Counted from the stretch's first letter, positions 1-38,470 are shown. The stretch is DNA of 64,000 bases from Diadema setosum (GCA_033980235.1 CM067069.1:1261501-1325500), one strand, 5' to 3'. Notes: generated by a model from the sequence alone, not told the origin. Made by a program: numbers and translations.

Positions 1-43
<43 letters not shown>
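1..43. repeat. (AT)n microsatellite at window edge
   Basis: Uninterrupted AT dinucleotides from the first base; continues left of the window. Confidence 0.95.
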
Positions 44-47
<4 letters not shown>

Positions 48-133
48 CAGCAAAGGACTAACCGCAACATGGCGGGGCGGGACAGTTAATGTAATTGGCA
101 GCAAAACTTGCACATATAGACGTATATATAACA

Positions 134-1080
134 TTTTTTTTTTTTTTTTATTCACGTTCCATATTCCACATTTCGTACAAGTTTTATATTCCATTTGATT
201 TGAAGCAGAAAAGTTTTTTTCACACAATGGTCAGTTTGAACCAATAATTCACACAAGGACATAATGATTATAATTAACGTGTAATATGAGGAACCCACTA
301 AAAAGCAAAGCTTGTAGGATGTGGGTTCCAAAAATATAACATAGGGTTTTAATACAGTGTATCAAAGTCAGAAATGACGTAACATGCATAATTCAAAATA
401 TCGAGAATATTACAATGTTTACGGGATGTACAAAGTATAGTATATAATGTTTTATGATTAACTTATGGTATAAATGCTTAAAAAAGTAGCAAGTTAATCA
501 AACCGGTGAGGTCATCCGAGCGAGGCATCATTTAAGTATATGCAAAAAAAAAAAAAAAAAAATAAGCGATTACGGCGAAATAATTACACATAGGATTTTA
601 GAAAATTGGCTATGAGATTTTTCTTAAAGGAGCTTAAAGAACTTGAGTGCAACCGAACCGAATCTAACTCATTCCAGAAAGAAGGGCCGGTAGATGTAAT
701 TGTCTTAAGGGCTAAAACTGTACGAACAGGAGAAAAATGATAGGATTCACTGTGTCTATAGGGTAAGTTATATGAATATCACTGTTTTTCACAAACATTG
801 AGGAAAATATACTAGGAAGGTCACCAGTATTCAACTTATACATGAAAATTCCAACATGATATAAATACAAATCAGAAATTTTTAACAATTTACTTGAAAC
901 AAACAATTCATCAGTATGATCAAAAAATTGTGCTCGATTTATAATCCGCAAGGCCTTTTTCTGAACCAAAAATAACGAATCAATATTAGTCTTTGAGCAA
1001 TTCCCCCAGGCTAATATTCCGTAATTCAAGTAAGGTAATAATAAAGTTGTATAAAGAGAATGCAATATTGGCTTTGGGAA
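134..1080 (-). mobile_element. 5'-truncated non-LTR retrotransposon (LINE) remnant
   Basis: The minus-strand ORF 712-1065 carries the C-terminal reverse-transcriptase region of LINE proteins: LPYLNYGILAWGN, LFLVQKKALRII and LYHVGIFMYKL. After an apparent frameshift near 710 the conserved end resumes in another frame (TGPSFWNELDSV, then FKKNLIANFL) and stops at 584-586. A T run at 134-149 reads as the poly(A) tail on the minus strand, so the 3' UTR would be about 150-583. The 5' part is absent. A 20-base unit is tandemly duplicated at 1061-1100 at its truncation point. Dead copy. Confidence 0.8.
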
Positions 1081-1617
1081 GCCAATATTGGCTTTGGGAA
1101 GCCAATATATAACTTATACTGCGCCAAATTCACACTGTAGAGTATTTCTGTATTGTAATTCAATAACCTCACTTGTTCACCGGTCGATTCACCAGTGTAG
1201 AATGTAAGCGTATTTTCTTCTTTTGTTCTGCTTCCTTGAGCGCCCAATCATGCATCCTTAATATGTGCTGCTGCTATGCAATCACCCTCGTTCATTGTGG
1301 TGTGTTATCAGTTTTGAAAATATTTTTATTTCTTATCCCAAACACTGTAAATTCTGAAACAATTTAAAGCTATTCAATGGTAAGTCTCCATTCATTTCTA
1401 AACAACAAAACATATTCTCTTTAATATCTCAAGACCTCCTTAATTGCAGAAAACATAAATAGGACACTCAAAGAGAAGGTAAAACCACTAGCTAATCGCA
1501 GTGTAAATCGACTGAAAACATTTACTGCACACAACTCCAACGATGCATTATGGTTGCAAACATATTCTGAAAGTACACGGCACACAATCATGTACACCGT
1601 CCGCCAATGTTAAGTAA

Positions 1618-2740
1618 AACCCCTGTTCCACTATGCCGTTCTCGCTACGATTTGATAATTTTCTCAGATCGGGAAGGATCGGGTAAAACCTGAGCCGATC
1701 TGGACACAGTACGATGTTAGAACGCTCGCTGCAGTTACGACTAACACGTGCTTGCTACGCCCTTACTACGATGATCGGGAATGAGGTATTACGATCTCTG
1801 CCGCTGCAGCTACGCTTTAGAACGATGTAGCTCCGCTGTCAGTGCGATGTTGCCGATGTTATCCGATCGATGCTGTATCTACGCTCTGAACGATCTATAC
1901 GATCTTGTCACGCTGTCACCCCGTTCAGAGAGCTGAAAAGTGCCCGATGTGCCCCGATGTACCCCGATTCGACTGTCGATCTGCAGTCAGTCAACTTATT
2001 ATCATGCAGAACCGAAGAAATATACTGTGGACCTCGAAGACGCTCCTCAACTCCCGGTTCTTTTGAAGCAATGCGTTGTTATAAACAAAGACGCGCTGAT
2101 TTTTCCAAGGCTTTCTCTTGATGTCCTTGTTTTTATAGTCCGTCTTCCTCCAGTTGTAGATGATTTCATATTCCTCAAAATTCTGCTATGTCCTCTTCCT
2201 CCTCTTTAAGCATCACGTGCAGTCTCTCTTTCTTCGCCTTTTGGGTAGCTGCTTTGCTGCTTTCTTCTCTTCTTTTTCTTCATCTCTTCTCCTTCTTCGA
2301 AAATTTGAGCTCCTTCTTCTTCATGTTCTGCCCTGGCAGGTGCAGCGACAATGCCATCCTCCTCCTCAACAGTTCTGCCTCTCGATCTCCTTGATCTTCT
2401 TCTGGCAGACATTTTTGTGTAAGATTTCTTCCCGTTCTTGTGCCGATGTTACTACGCTCAGAAAGACCTTGTTACGCTCATCCCGCTGCGTTTACGCTGT
2501 CACTACGCTCTCCCCTCTTGCCGTACGATTAAAAATATGTCAATTTTGATCGGGGAGATCGGGAAGAAATTTTGAACAGGTTCAAAATTTCTTCCCGATC
2601 TGAAAAAATGCCCGTTCCAACCCCGACCTCCACACGCTGCTGCTACGATGCTTCCGATCCCCGTACGCTTTTGCCGCTCTCTCCTGATCTGCTAGATCGG
2701 GACAGATCGGGGTCTAGATCGTGATAGTGGAACGGGGGCA
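1618..2740. mobile_element. TIR DNA transposon with TAA target duplication, PIF/Harbinger-like, non-autonomous
   Basis: Ends are related inverted repeats (left AACCCCTGTTCCACTATG, right reverse-complement TGCCCCCGTTCCACTATC), flanked by TAA at 1615-1617 and 2741-2743. Both arms are packed with short GC-rich words such as CTACG, GATCGG and CGATG. A hairpin sits at about 2532-2596. The centre holds a minus-strand ORF for a basic peptide. A 3-bp TWA duplication is the PIF/Harbinger hallmark; assignment to that superfamily is inference because no transposase is present. Confidence 0.65.
2206..2412 (-). CDS. Small basic peptide ORF inside TIR element (uncertain)
   Basis: Sixty-eight codons beginning MSARRRSRRSRGRTVEEEDG and continuing with an acidic stretch and KKKKRRKQQ. 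Two basic clusters resemble nuclear localisation signals, around an acidic middle. It may be the start of the element's own DNA-binding or transposase-partner protein, with the rest deleted. Biased composition makes a chance ORF possible. Confidence 0.3.
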   Translation of the reverse strand: MSARRRSRRSRGRTVEEEDGIVAAPARAEHEEEGAQIFEEGEEMKKKKRRKQQSSYPKGEERETARDA

Positions 2741-2743
2741 TAA

Positions 2744-3424
2744 CTAAAATGCACACCTTGAAAATTTGGTTTGAAAATTTGCAGTGTAGGCCTTTGTTAT
2801 GTCGGCCAATAGGGGAAAAGAGCTTCCAAATAAGAAGAAAAGATGATTCACTGGGTTATGTAATGAGTCAGCTGCATTGCTATGTCAGGGCATGAATCAA
2901 CAGTGTTGGGCATACTGAATCCCCTCCCGCTTATGTCTGAAATAGACGTTAACAACGAAAAAACAAACCAGCCAAACTTAACAGGTTAAAATTAGTTCCG
3001 AGAGAAACTAATATTATGATAAAGAGGACAGATGACTGGAAAGTGGTGGGAAAGGTGAGAAACAGGGGTCATTCTCTTGCCGATTTTTACATTTCAAGCC
3101 CATTAATTTGCGTTGAGGCGTGACTTCGGTGGAGGTTATTTTCATAATGTTGTCCTAATATCCTTATATATCATAAACTTGTATGCAATATGGTTACATA
3201 TCAAATTTGGCTTAAAAAGTGGTCAACGGATGGGCATATCATATTATTACTGGCACAGGAGGCACCTTTAAAGACAGACACAGAAATCACATTGAATCCC
3301 AAAGATGAAAATGAAACACAACTCTCTTAACATGGGAACTTACAGGGAAAGAGATATCATGATATCAGATGGTGCATCATAAAGCTGTCAAACACATAAA
3401 AGCGAAGAAGCAGAATGTATATAG
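2744..3424. other. Gene-free stretch, no recognised feature
   Basis: AT-rich single-copy-looking DNA. I see no exon with convincing splice sites and no repeat ends. Confidence 0.6.
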
Positions 3425-3429
3425 ATATG

Positions 3430-3521
<92 letters not shown>

Positions 3522-3540
3522 TATATATTGCATATATATA

Positions 3541-3611
<71 letters not shown>

Positions 3612-3640
3612 ATATATATATATGCATATATATATACAAG
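3425..3640. repeat. Long (TA)n microsatellite
   Basis: About 200 bases of TA dinucleotides with a few interruptions (AATA, GCATA, TGTA). The long tyrosine/isoleucine ORFs here are translation artefacts of the repeat. Confidence 0.95.
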
Positions 3641-5296
3641 TTATCAAATTAAAACTTATGAACCACTCTGTATTTTAGTAAACATTTCGCAAGAATAAAC
3701 CATGTATTCTTGACATGGCTGACTTTTGAACTTCTGTTACCTCTTTTTTTTTTTTAGGAACACCCTGTATTATTATGTATCGCACATAATGCTCGCTTAT
3801 AATATGTAAAATATACAGCAGATTGATTAAAACAGATTGATAAGTCAGAGAATAGTATGAATAAAGGCGCCATATTGGAGATGTTATTCCCCCTTTGTTT
3901 TGCAGTGCAGCTTATTCTGCGAGTGCTATACTAAAAAGAAGAAGCTCTACTTGCTAAAACCAGTACGTATGAAATGGATCCTTGTTCCATTACCTTGTAG
4001 ATAAGCAAAAGAAAGGTGGATAATACCATCAATAATATAACATCGCACACGAATCTTTTAACTTTAAGTGAGGAGTTTATGTTTGTAATAATTTTCGATT
4101 GAAAGGCAACATGCAAAAAGTTAGTTTAAATTTTTTGTTGCTTTTTTTCTTCAATATGACATGTTTTTGTGATGTTCGATTTGATGTGTATCTTTCATTA
4201 TGGACCATCAATGTTCCAACCATTTGCCTTTTGGTACTGCAAGGAATTCGGGGCTATTCATTTTGTGCTGGTCATGATAATTATTATGTGAACGTGGAGC
4301 CAAGTGTGATCGCCATAGTCTGTAAACTTTGTTGTCAGTTGTGGTAATACAAAAATTTCTCAATCTTTGAGGTACCTACGTGCTCCGAAGATGCAGGTTT
4401 CGTGTCCTTCCATTGTTATTTTTCCAGACAAGGCAATGGTAACATTATTACTCATTTTCTCTCGCTATCTCTATCCCAATGTTGATTCAGGCGAGTAATA
4501 AGTTGCCGTTCACATGCACACGTTATTAGTTTTAAAAAACGTGACATATTCACCGCTCTTAGCACCATCATTTTATCAACGTCATTGAGACTGACTGTGT
4601 GCTAAACAGGTGGTATAGAGTTAGATTCAACTTACGCACGGTAGGATCTTGGTCACCCTCGGAAGATATCCAAGACGATCCAATAACCAACGGACCAATG
4701 AAATGGTTCCATTAGTATGTCTCCCTCCTACCATGAACCTACTCCAACCAATCAGAGTCTTCTGCCAAATGTTCGCATCAGACACATTTATGATACCAAT
4801 GCCAGTTTTGCCAAGGGTGAAGAGAACATTCATACGGCTTCGAAAAATGAGGATTTCTTCATCTGAGTATGCACAAATTGCTAACGGCAACTCGATGTGT
4901 CATGTACAAGGTAGTAACACTGCGATGAATTACAACAACTCACAGCCAAAGGGTTAATTCTGATATGCAATTTCAAAAGAAGTGGCAGTTTTGATAGTGC
5001 TCATCACCAACGTCAATTATCTTTGCATCCCTTCTGGTTAACGAGAAAGGGGCGGTTCGGGGAAAATGGGAACATAATTATTCCTTATTCTGCCAAATAT
5101 CTAAAGTGGCTATACTGAATATCCCTGAGGTGTAGAAGAATGTGCTCTTCGTTCTCTTACACACTTTTCATTGGCTGGAGAAAGCTGTGACTAAATATGA
5201 CGGATGATTTGTAAAGACCGAAGGATTTTGGCTGAATCAGAAGGGAGAGGTAAGGGTAAGGGGAGAGGGAGGAGTTTAATGAAACTGCTGATTCAC
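3641..5296. other. Gene-free stretch upstream of gene 1
   Basis: Contains small ORFs on both strands around 4099-4347 and 4627-4957, but their protein text has no recognised motif and no flanking splice context. Nothing further identified. Confidence 0.6.
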
Positions 5297-5364
5297 GAGT
5301 GTGTGGGTGTGTGTGTGTGTGTGTGTGTGCGTGTGTATGTGTGCGTGTGTGTGCGTGTGTGGGT
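5297..5364. repeat. (GT)n microsatellite
   Basis: GT dinucleotides with GC and TA interruptions. Confidence 0.9.
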
Positions 5365-5797
5365 GCAATAGATAATTTCTGTAATGTATCGAATTCACGG
5401 ATATTTCGTTTCCTGTCAGCCTAGGTGGCGAGCGATTTTATTCACCTGCTCTCTCCAATAAGGTCCAATAAGTTTCTTAGGAACGACTTCACCTAGCATT
5501 CATCAGTCGTTGCTAAGTAGGGTAGGCCGCCGGTAAACTTTGTGGTACAATCTTTTGTGAACAAACCATGCACAGAATGTGAATACATTACGGAAACGAT
5601 CTGTCGCAAGAGGTACACCCTAAGATTTGATGAACATTGAAGATGGGACAAAGCCCAAAGACATACAGCAGCCAGTAAATGTTAGAGCAACTTATTGCGA
5701 TGATTCTGTTGCTCATCAAAACTCAAAAGACAGCGTTTAGACATTTTCCGGTAAAGTCTCTGACTTTTCATGGCTCCCAATCAATATTACGCAACAA

Positions 5798-5960
5798 AAA
5801 AAAAAAGAAGAAAGAAAGAATCACGTGAGGGAAAGGGAAAGGGAAAGTGAAAGGATGGAGAGAGGTGGAGATGAGGAGGAGAGGGATTCTGTTGACGAGG
5901 AGGAGGAGGAGGAGGAGGAGGAGAGGGTAGGGGGAATGAGAAGAGAAGTTGGAGGAAGAG
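5798..5960. repeat. Polypurine tract with GGGAAA and GAG repeats
   Basis: About 160 bases that are almost all A or G, including GGGAAAGGGAAAGGGAAAG and a run of GAG units near 5898-5922. Such tracts can form triplex DNA. The ORFs on both strands are composition artefacts. Confidence 0.85.
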
Positions 5961-6327
5961 GGTTTGTTTGTGTGTTTGTTTGTTTGTTTATTTCATTCCC
6001 ATCTGAGAAGATGGCTGGATAGCCCATATTCAGCTACGCTAAGCTGGTCTTCCATGGGGTCCAGTTGGATGTAAGGTGGAACCACTTCACCGGGTTAAAC
6101 ACCCTGCTCTTTGCCATGAAGCAGGATCTTTTACGTGCATGAGTTGTGACTCTCTCACTAACTGAACCTCCATTTTATGTCCTATCGGAGGGACAGAGTG
6201 TTTTGCCTCTTACTTGAGGGGACAATATGATTACAAACGACATTGCTCAGTGGGAACCGGGAATCGAACCGGGGTCCTTAGGATAGTGAGGCAGACGCGC
6301 TACCGGCTGAGCTAACTCATCGACCTG
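5960..6327 (-). mobile_element. tRNA-derived SINE, copy 1
   Basis: On the minus strand the head is tRNA-like: A box TAGCTCAGCCGG (6303-6314) and B box GGTTCGATTCC (6260-6270), about 33 bases apart. The body (to about 6010) aligns base for base with the copy at 9848-10187. The 3' tail runs into AAAC-type repeats at 5960-5990. The head carries internal RNA polymerase III promoter boxes; activity is unknown. Confidence 0.8.
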
Positions 6328-7108
6328 TGGTTGTGAGGGAGAAGGAATATGAGGCAGAAATGAGCTGAGGTGACAGAAGAGAGAGTAGACTGAGAGATGG
6401 GTAGATGGAGAAGGAATGACAGATGGATGGAAGGAAGGAAGGGGAGAAAGAAGAGGAGCTAGGGATGGATGGTTTGATTTTCATAGTTTTTATGGTCAGG
6501 GGAATCATAAGCACGAAATAGAACAGAATTTGTCTCAAAATGAAGATGTGATTTTCATACAGTACTCTCAGAATATCTAAAAGTGCGACTCCTACAAACT
6601 CTCAAGGTTATACCAATTGTTCTCATACTTCTTAATCATTAACAAGAAAAGCGATTACATTTGTTTGCATCATAATGTTCAAAATTCATTGAACCTACGT
6701 CACGACAAGTTGCGGCAGTCCGGAAACTTCCCCGCCTCTTGAGAACTGGCCAGATGTTGTGATTCCGGGTTTGATAACCACAGTTACCTGGCGCAAACAA
6801 TCGTCTCTACTTTATCGAAGCAATTGCACGATATTCAGCTTGCTTGTTTGTCAGCGTAATTAATTGCCAATTTCCTTGAAAACACAACTTGCAATATCGG
6901 AGACATTTGATAATATTGTCAGTCTGCATGCTTCTGGTGGCAATTCGTGGTCGGTGATCAATCACAATTTTGTGAGCAGCATTGAATGTGAGTACCGAAT
7001 CGGATCCTCACTCTTCTTCAAAAGTTGTCCATCGAAAGCGTGGCAAAAATAGACCTGAGAGAGGCGGACCAGAGTTTGGAGACACACCAAAAGGGGTTCG
7101 AATCCTCC
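6328..7108. other. 5' flank of gene 1
   Basis: 6328-6470 is purine-rich (GGAAGGAAGGAAGGGG). 6541-7024 is ordinary AT-rich DNA; 7025-7108 is an open in-frame stretch before the ATG and is probably 5' UTR. No TATA box is convincing. Confidence 0.5.
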
Positions 7109-33814
<26,706 letters not shown>

Positions 33815-34188
33815 CGTGGAGATAGCCGAAATCACGTGACCACAATGGGACGAGGATCAAAGTCTGCGTCCTTGAGTTGGTCTCTTGACTTCATGTCTTC
33901 AATCTGTCGACTCTGCTGCAGAAGTTCTTCATTCTCTGCTATCTTTAATACATTCCTGCAAAAATTTATGAGCATTCTTAAAAGGATCTATCATCATGGC
34001 TAATCATCTATAATACTTCGGCAATACAATACTTTAGTAGTGTATGTTTTCCTTAGAAATGGTAATGCTTATGTTCATCTTCATAATCATCGGCACTTAA
34101 TGGAGATAATGTAAACCAGGAATACTGGCTGCTGAAGAAAAAATATTTTGAGCCCCATTATTGTTCATGACTAAGTCATAAAGACGTA

Positions 34189-34485
34189 TACTCTCTAAAA
34201 AAAAAATCGAGTGAAAATTTTCACTCTTAAAAGAGTGAATACAAAAAAGAGTGAATTTCGAGTGAAATTGGAGTGAATTTTGAGTGAAAATGCTCATTTT
34301 CACTCATTTTGGAGTGACGTCAGTGATCACTCGAAGATTTTGGAGTGATCCCTGACGTCACTCCAAAATGAGTGAAAATGAACATTTTCACTCAAAATTC
34401 ACTCCAATTTCACTCGAAATTCACTCTTTTTTGTATTCACTCTTTTAAGAGTGAAAATTTTCACTCGATTTTTTTTTAGAGAGTA
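34189..34485. mobile_element. Palindromic element built of GAGTGA/TCACTC words
   Basis: A 297-base near-perfect palindrome with ends TACTCTCTAAAAA. Each arm repeats GAGTGAA/TTCACTC every 10-20 bases (for example CGAGTGAAAATTTTCACTC; GGAGTGACGTCA), and the loop is TGATCACTCGAAGATTTTGG. TA flanks are possible. In the 3' flank of gene 1. Non-coding. Confidence 0.8.
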
Positions 34486-34912
34486 CTTCCGCGCTGTGTG
34501 ATACTTTGTTTCACGTAAAATACATTTGAGTGTTAGATGCATTCATTATTTTTAAAGTCACTATCTCATATCGTTAGAAAAAATGGCCTATATTTACATA
34601 CATATTTACGCAGTCTACTAATGTCGCGTTGGTTAATATGTTTAGTGCACTCAGTTTGATAAGGGAGTTTCGGAGTGGATAATCGACATTATCTGAGCAA
34701 CCAGAAATCTTTCAAACCTTGATCTATACAGGTAAAATCTAACGAATAGTTAGCAGATAAACGTAAACTGTAAAGCAGATGAAGGAAATCTCAGTTTACT
34801 AAAATCATCTGAAAGAAGTGTTCCTTGATTAGGATATATGAACAAAGAATGAACAAAGAATGTGTAATAAGGAAGACCAGAATTGTTTCTAGTCCTCGTT
34901 CTTGGGGGGGGG

Positions 34913-35052
34913 GGGGGGCATTTCATGAAGTGTTTTATCCGACACATTTTTGGTCGGACAAATTTGCTCTCAGCCACTCAGATGCAAGGATTTCAGTTGC
35001 TTAGAACAGTTTGCCAGAAAAAAATCTGACAAACCGCTTCGTGAAATGCTGC
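34913..35052. mobile_element. Inverted-repeat element with TTTCATGAA-like ends, copy 4
   Basis: Ends GCATTTCATGAAGTG / GCATTTCACGAAGCG. Inner TCCGAC, TCGGACAAATTTGC and the block CTCAGCCACTCAGATGC resemble copy 52629. Preceded by a G run at 34904-34917. Confidence 0.55.
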
Positions 35053-35877
35053 GTGATTCACTTGTTTTCTCTCCGGTGTAAAAGACAATGCATTTATATA
35101 CATGTATCTCATATACATTTCATGCGTTGTCCTTCGTATTTAGTAAATGGGTTTATTGTACTTTCGATTGGCAACTTGAGCGGTAAGCGTGTCGAGATTT
35201 CTTAAACTTTACAGAATATTTGCTTCACGAACAGGCAGTTGAAACACTCAAAAAGAATCAAGTAAAAAAAAATCACAAATCACTTTCCCCTATCATTGCA
35301 GCTGGTAGTTCAAGCTGAAATTTTTCATGAGATAAATTGACAATGACTCCGGGAAATTTCGACTATTTCATTGTTTTGTTTGCATATTTTGTGTCATGGG
35401 AAATAGGTGTAACATAATTATCTTGGACAGAGTAACGTATTTTGATGTCTTCAATTATCTTATGACCTTGAAATCTGCACTCATTTACTCTAGTCTCTTG
35501 TACCTGCTTTTTCATCAATTTTTTTTTTAGCAGCCCTGAATAAAGTATGAATTGTACATGAAAAGTCAAATAACAAAGTATAACTGCAGCGTTGATCCCT
35601 GTTTACTGGGATCTGTGTGTATATGTGTGTGTGTGCGTGGATGTATGTGCTAGCGCGTGGGTGTGTGAGTGGATGTATTGGAAAGAGAGAGGATAATGAT
35701 CTGCAAGTGCAAACAGCACGATTTATGTGTAATGATATATAATGTGTAATTATGTGTAGTTATGTGTAATGAATCAAATATCTCGTGTGTCTGTATGGAT
35801 ACTTATTATTAAATAAGTATCATCGCAAAAATCATATCCATACAGACATACGTGATATTTGAGTACAATCATATGAT

Positions 35878-35879
<2 letters not shown>

Positions 35880-35936
<57 letters not shown>

Positions 35937-35962
35937 ATATATTTATATATATATATATATAT
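35880..35962. repeat. (TA)n microsatellite
   Basis: Two TA runs separated by AAAGATATATT. Preceded at 35772-35868 by a loose inverted repeat (TATGGATAC / GTATCAT; CATACAGAC). Confidence 0.9.
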
Positions 35963-35999
35963 TTTTCTTTTCTTTTCTTTTTTTAGCGCAGTCAAAATA

Positions 36000-36157
36000 C
36001 CAGGACCCCATTTCATGAAAAGTTGATATGATATCAACGCTTGCTGGAAAGACCATTGTCATGATAACGACAAGAATCCCGCTTTCTGATTGGCTGTTGC
36101 TATGGGAAGTTGCCAGTCCAGCAAGAGACTGATACTTAGAAAACACTTTATGAAAAG
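36000..36157. mobile_element. Inverted-repeat element with TTTCATGAAA-like ends, copy 5
   Basis: CCCCATTTCATGAAAAG at left and CACTTTATGAAAAG at right; the middle has TTTCTGATTGGCTGTTGCT and TTGCTGGAAAG versus CCAGCAAGAG. Diverged, so boundaries are approximate. Confidence 0.4.
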
Positions 36158-36546
36158 AGCATACAACTTTAAGAGGAATTCAAAGGTCATTATTGTTGAA
36201 ATTGTTAAGATATCAAAAGAGCAAAATAAAACAAAGCGATCCTACTGCAGCCACCTGTCAATAGCGGTCACCTTTTCATTTCCCTTGGGACCACTGTAGA
36301 CAGGCTTGACTGTATTCATCTTAGGAAAATATACGACTGCAAGTCCCTGACCCTCATGACAAGACAGTGATGCATACACTCTAGTGAAATCTAGTGGAAT
36401 AGCTATACTAGCTACCAAGGTACACTGTAAATCTAACAGCTCGTTTCACAGGGCTGAAGACCGAACTCATCTGTACATTCACAATAGGGACAAATAACCC
36501 TCCTGCCGCCGTGAAACGGCGAAGTGGAATGGACTATGTGTAGGCA

Positions 36547-36962
36547 TGGCTCGACACTAACTTTTTTGTTTGGTGGCCCATTGGGGCCACCAAAATCCTA
36601 AATTTCAAATTTTTGGTGGCCCGAGAGAAAAATTTGGTGTCCCGAAAAAAACAAACAATGAAAGACATTAAAAGTTCTTTTTTTTTAATGAGTCAAATAT
36701 TTAAGTTTTATGATATTAAGAATTAGAAGTTGGACATATCTACTCATAAATAAACTTCAACAAACTTGCAACACTCACTCTCAGGCACTCATTCAGTCCT
36801 TTTCCTCCATCCTTTAAACAAATTACGAATTTATTGACATACTTTTCAAAAAATTTTGGTGGCCCGAGGCGGGCCACCAAATTTGCCCTTTTTTGAAATT
36901 TGGTGGCCTTACTTTCATTTTTGGTGGCCCCGGGCCACCAGGCCACCGTTAGTGTCGAGCCC
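36547..36962. mobile_element. TIR element with GGTGGCC arrays
   Basis: Inverted ends TGGCTCGACACTAAC / GGGCTCGACACTAAC, with repeated GGTGGCC and GGCCACC words in each arm (for example TTTTTGGTGGCCCGAG, GGCGGGCCACCAAATTT). About 416 bases with an AT-rich centre. Confidence 0.65.
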
Positions 36963-38054
36963 TGGTGTAGGTATTACCAATGACAGCACGTTAATCATCA
37001 TGAAGAAGTGAAAGGTTATTCCATCTCCATGGATCGCAGAGATACAGGCCGGAGTGAGCAACTGATGCGATCTCGCGAGTGCTAAGCGAACTGAGGGGGA
37101 GAGGGGTGTTCCCCTACGACGGTACGGGGAGCGTTTTCCTTTAGGGATTAGAAATTATTGTGCAATTTGGTGAATACATGTATCTATAATGCAATTTTAC
37201 TTGCACAATTCTCATGATCTGTTTGTGACTTGGAAGATGGTTCTGAAAGACATTATATTGAGCATTTCCCTCAAATTTTTCTTCTCTTAATATTTTGAAG
37301 AATGTATAACTGACAGGATTTAATAGATGGCAAATTTTTAGAGACATCTGGATTTTTTTTTTTTTTAATATAGAATAGGTAAATAACTATAATGTATCCT
37401 CTATAGCCAACCTCCTGGGAGGCGTGAGAAAAATAAAACGATTTCTGGGCGGGTGAGCTTGACCTCGGTCGCAGACCAATGGGGCGTGAGACTATAGGTC
37501 TTGTGCGATGTAGTAGGCCACAAAACACAGCGCGAATGCCCGAATGCCGAACAGAGAACTACTGGTATTCATTTCCGAGCCATCATCTGTTCGAAAGAGG
37601 AAAATAATAAGTAAAGATTTGGGTCGGCTTTGATCTACTTTCATCTGTCTGTTAGTCTCTTTTTTTTTTTTTACATTATGCAAATAGGCATGATAACTAT
37701 TTTGAATTACTCTCACGTAGAGTAAGTGGGAGCTGTCTAACCTGTCGTACGGCGCAAACAATGAGAAAGAACGTTCTTGCAGTGCACTGCCAGTTTTCAA
37801 AAGTGGGTGGAGGGCACTTCCGGGTTTCATGAGCTAACAAGCAAAAAAAAAAAAAAAAAAATGTCTTCAGCTCATCTTTCTCATTCCACTTTCGGTCTCT
37901 AGCGCATTACCGGGCTCAAAGCTTAAAGTTTCATTCTATTTTCTTTTCTTTTTCTACGGCCACTTCCGGGGTAAAAAAAAATAAAAAAAAATGGGTGCCC
38001 AAAGTGGTGACATCCTATGTATTCCTATGTACGGGTGCAAAAAAAAAAAAAGTA

Positions 38055-38098
38055 AAAGTGGGGGGGGGGGGAGCAGCGCCCCCCCCCCCCCCCCCCCC

Positions 38099-38137
<39 letters not shown>
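38055..38137. repeat. G run followed by a long C run
   Basis: About 12 G, then GAGCAGCG and roughly 60 C with one A. May form quadruplex/i-motif structures; exact length is likely unreliable in sequencing. Confidence 0.85.
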
Positions 38138-38138
<1 letters not shown>

Positions 38139-38442
38139 TTCCGCCGGCCATGCAGTGATATGGCTGAATTATCTTTCCCTGGGCACACATCTGCTAGTTG
38201 GACCTAGAAACGAAATAATGAGTAAAAAGACATTCTATTTACATGGTATTTGCAGAAGTTTGGACGTCGCGTCCTGCTTAGTTCAGGTTTACAAGGGAGC
38301 TTGGTTAACGAATCAGATCCGAAAGTTTCAGATTTGTGGAGTTGATGGTCAAGAGAAAACGGAGACTGCAGTAGCTCCTCATCAACTCTGACAATAGAGG
38401 GCAGTCAACCAGCCTGCGTAATATAACTAGTAATATTGAATT

Positions 38443-38470
38443 CGTGTGTGTGTGTGTGTGTGTGTGTGTT
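38443..38470. repeat. (GT)n microsatellite
   Basis: About 13 GT units just left of the GC-richer block near 38.5 kb. Confidence 0.9.

Larger units (their letters stand above)
33815..38442. other. 3' flank of gene 1 and intergenic DNA
   Basis: The 3' UTR of gene 1 begins at 33815; no strong AATAAA is close to the stop (one lies near 35538). The rest holds the GAGTGA palindrome, copies 4 and 5 of the TTTCATGAA set, TA repeats, the GGTGGCC element and the C run. The gaps between them, for example 36160-36540 and 36970-38040, show nothing further. Confidence 0.6.

Noticed and set aside
3369..3698. 109-codon open frame rich in tyrosine and isoleucine
   Set aside because: It is the translation of a TA microsatellite; no start context, splice sites or protein motif.
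5821..6027. Open frames on both strands over the GA-rich tract (serine-rich on one, glutamate/arginine-rich on the other)
   Set aside because: Composition artefact of a polypurine repeat.
6256..6327. A possible tRNA gene on the minus strand
   Set aside because: A and B boxes are present but the cloverleaf is degenerate and it continues into a body shared with 9848-10187, so it is a SINE head and not a functional tRNA gene.
36740..36946. Minus-strand 68-codon frame as a transposase fragment
   Set aside because: It overlaps the GGTGGCC arm and has no convincing transposase motif.
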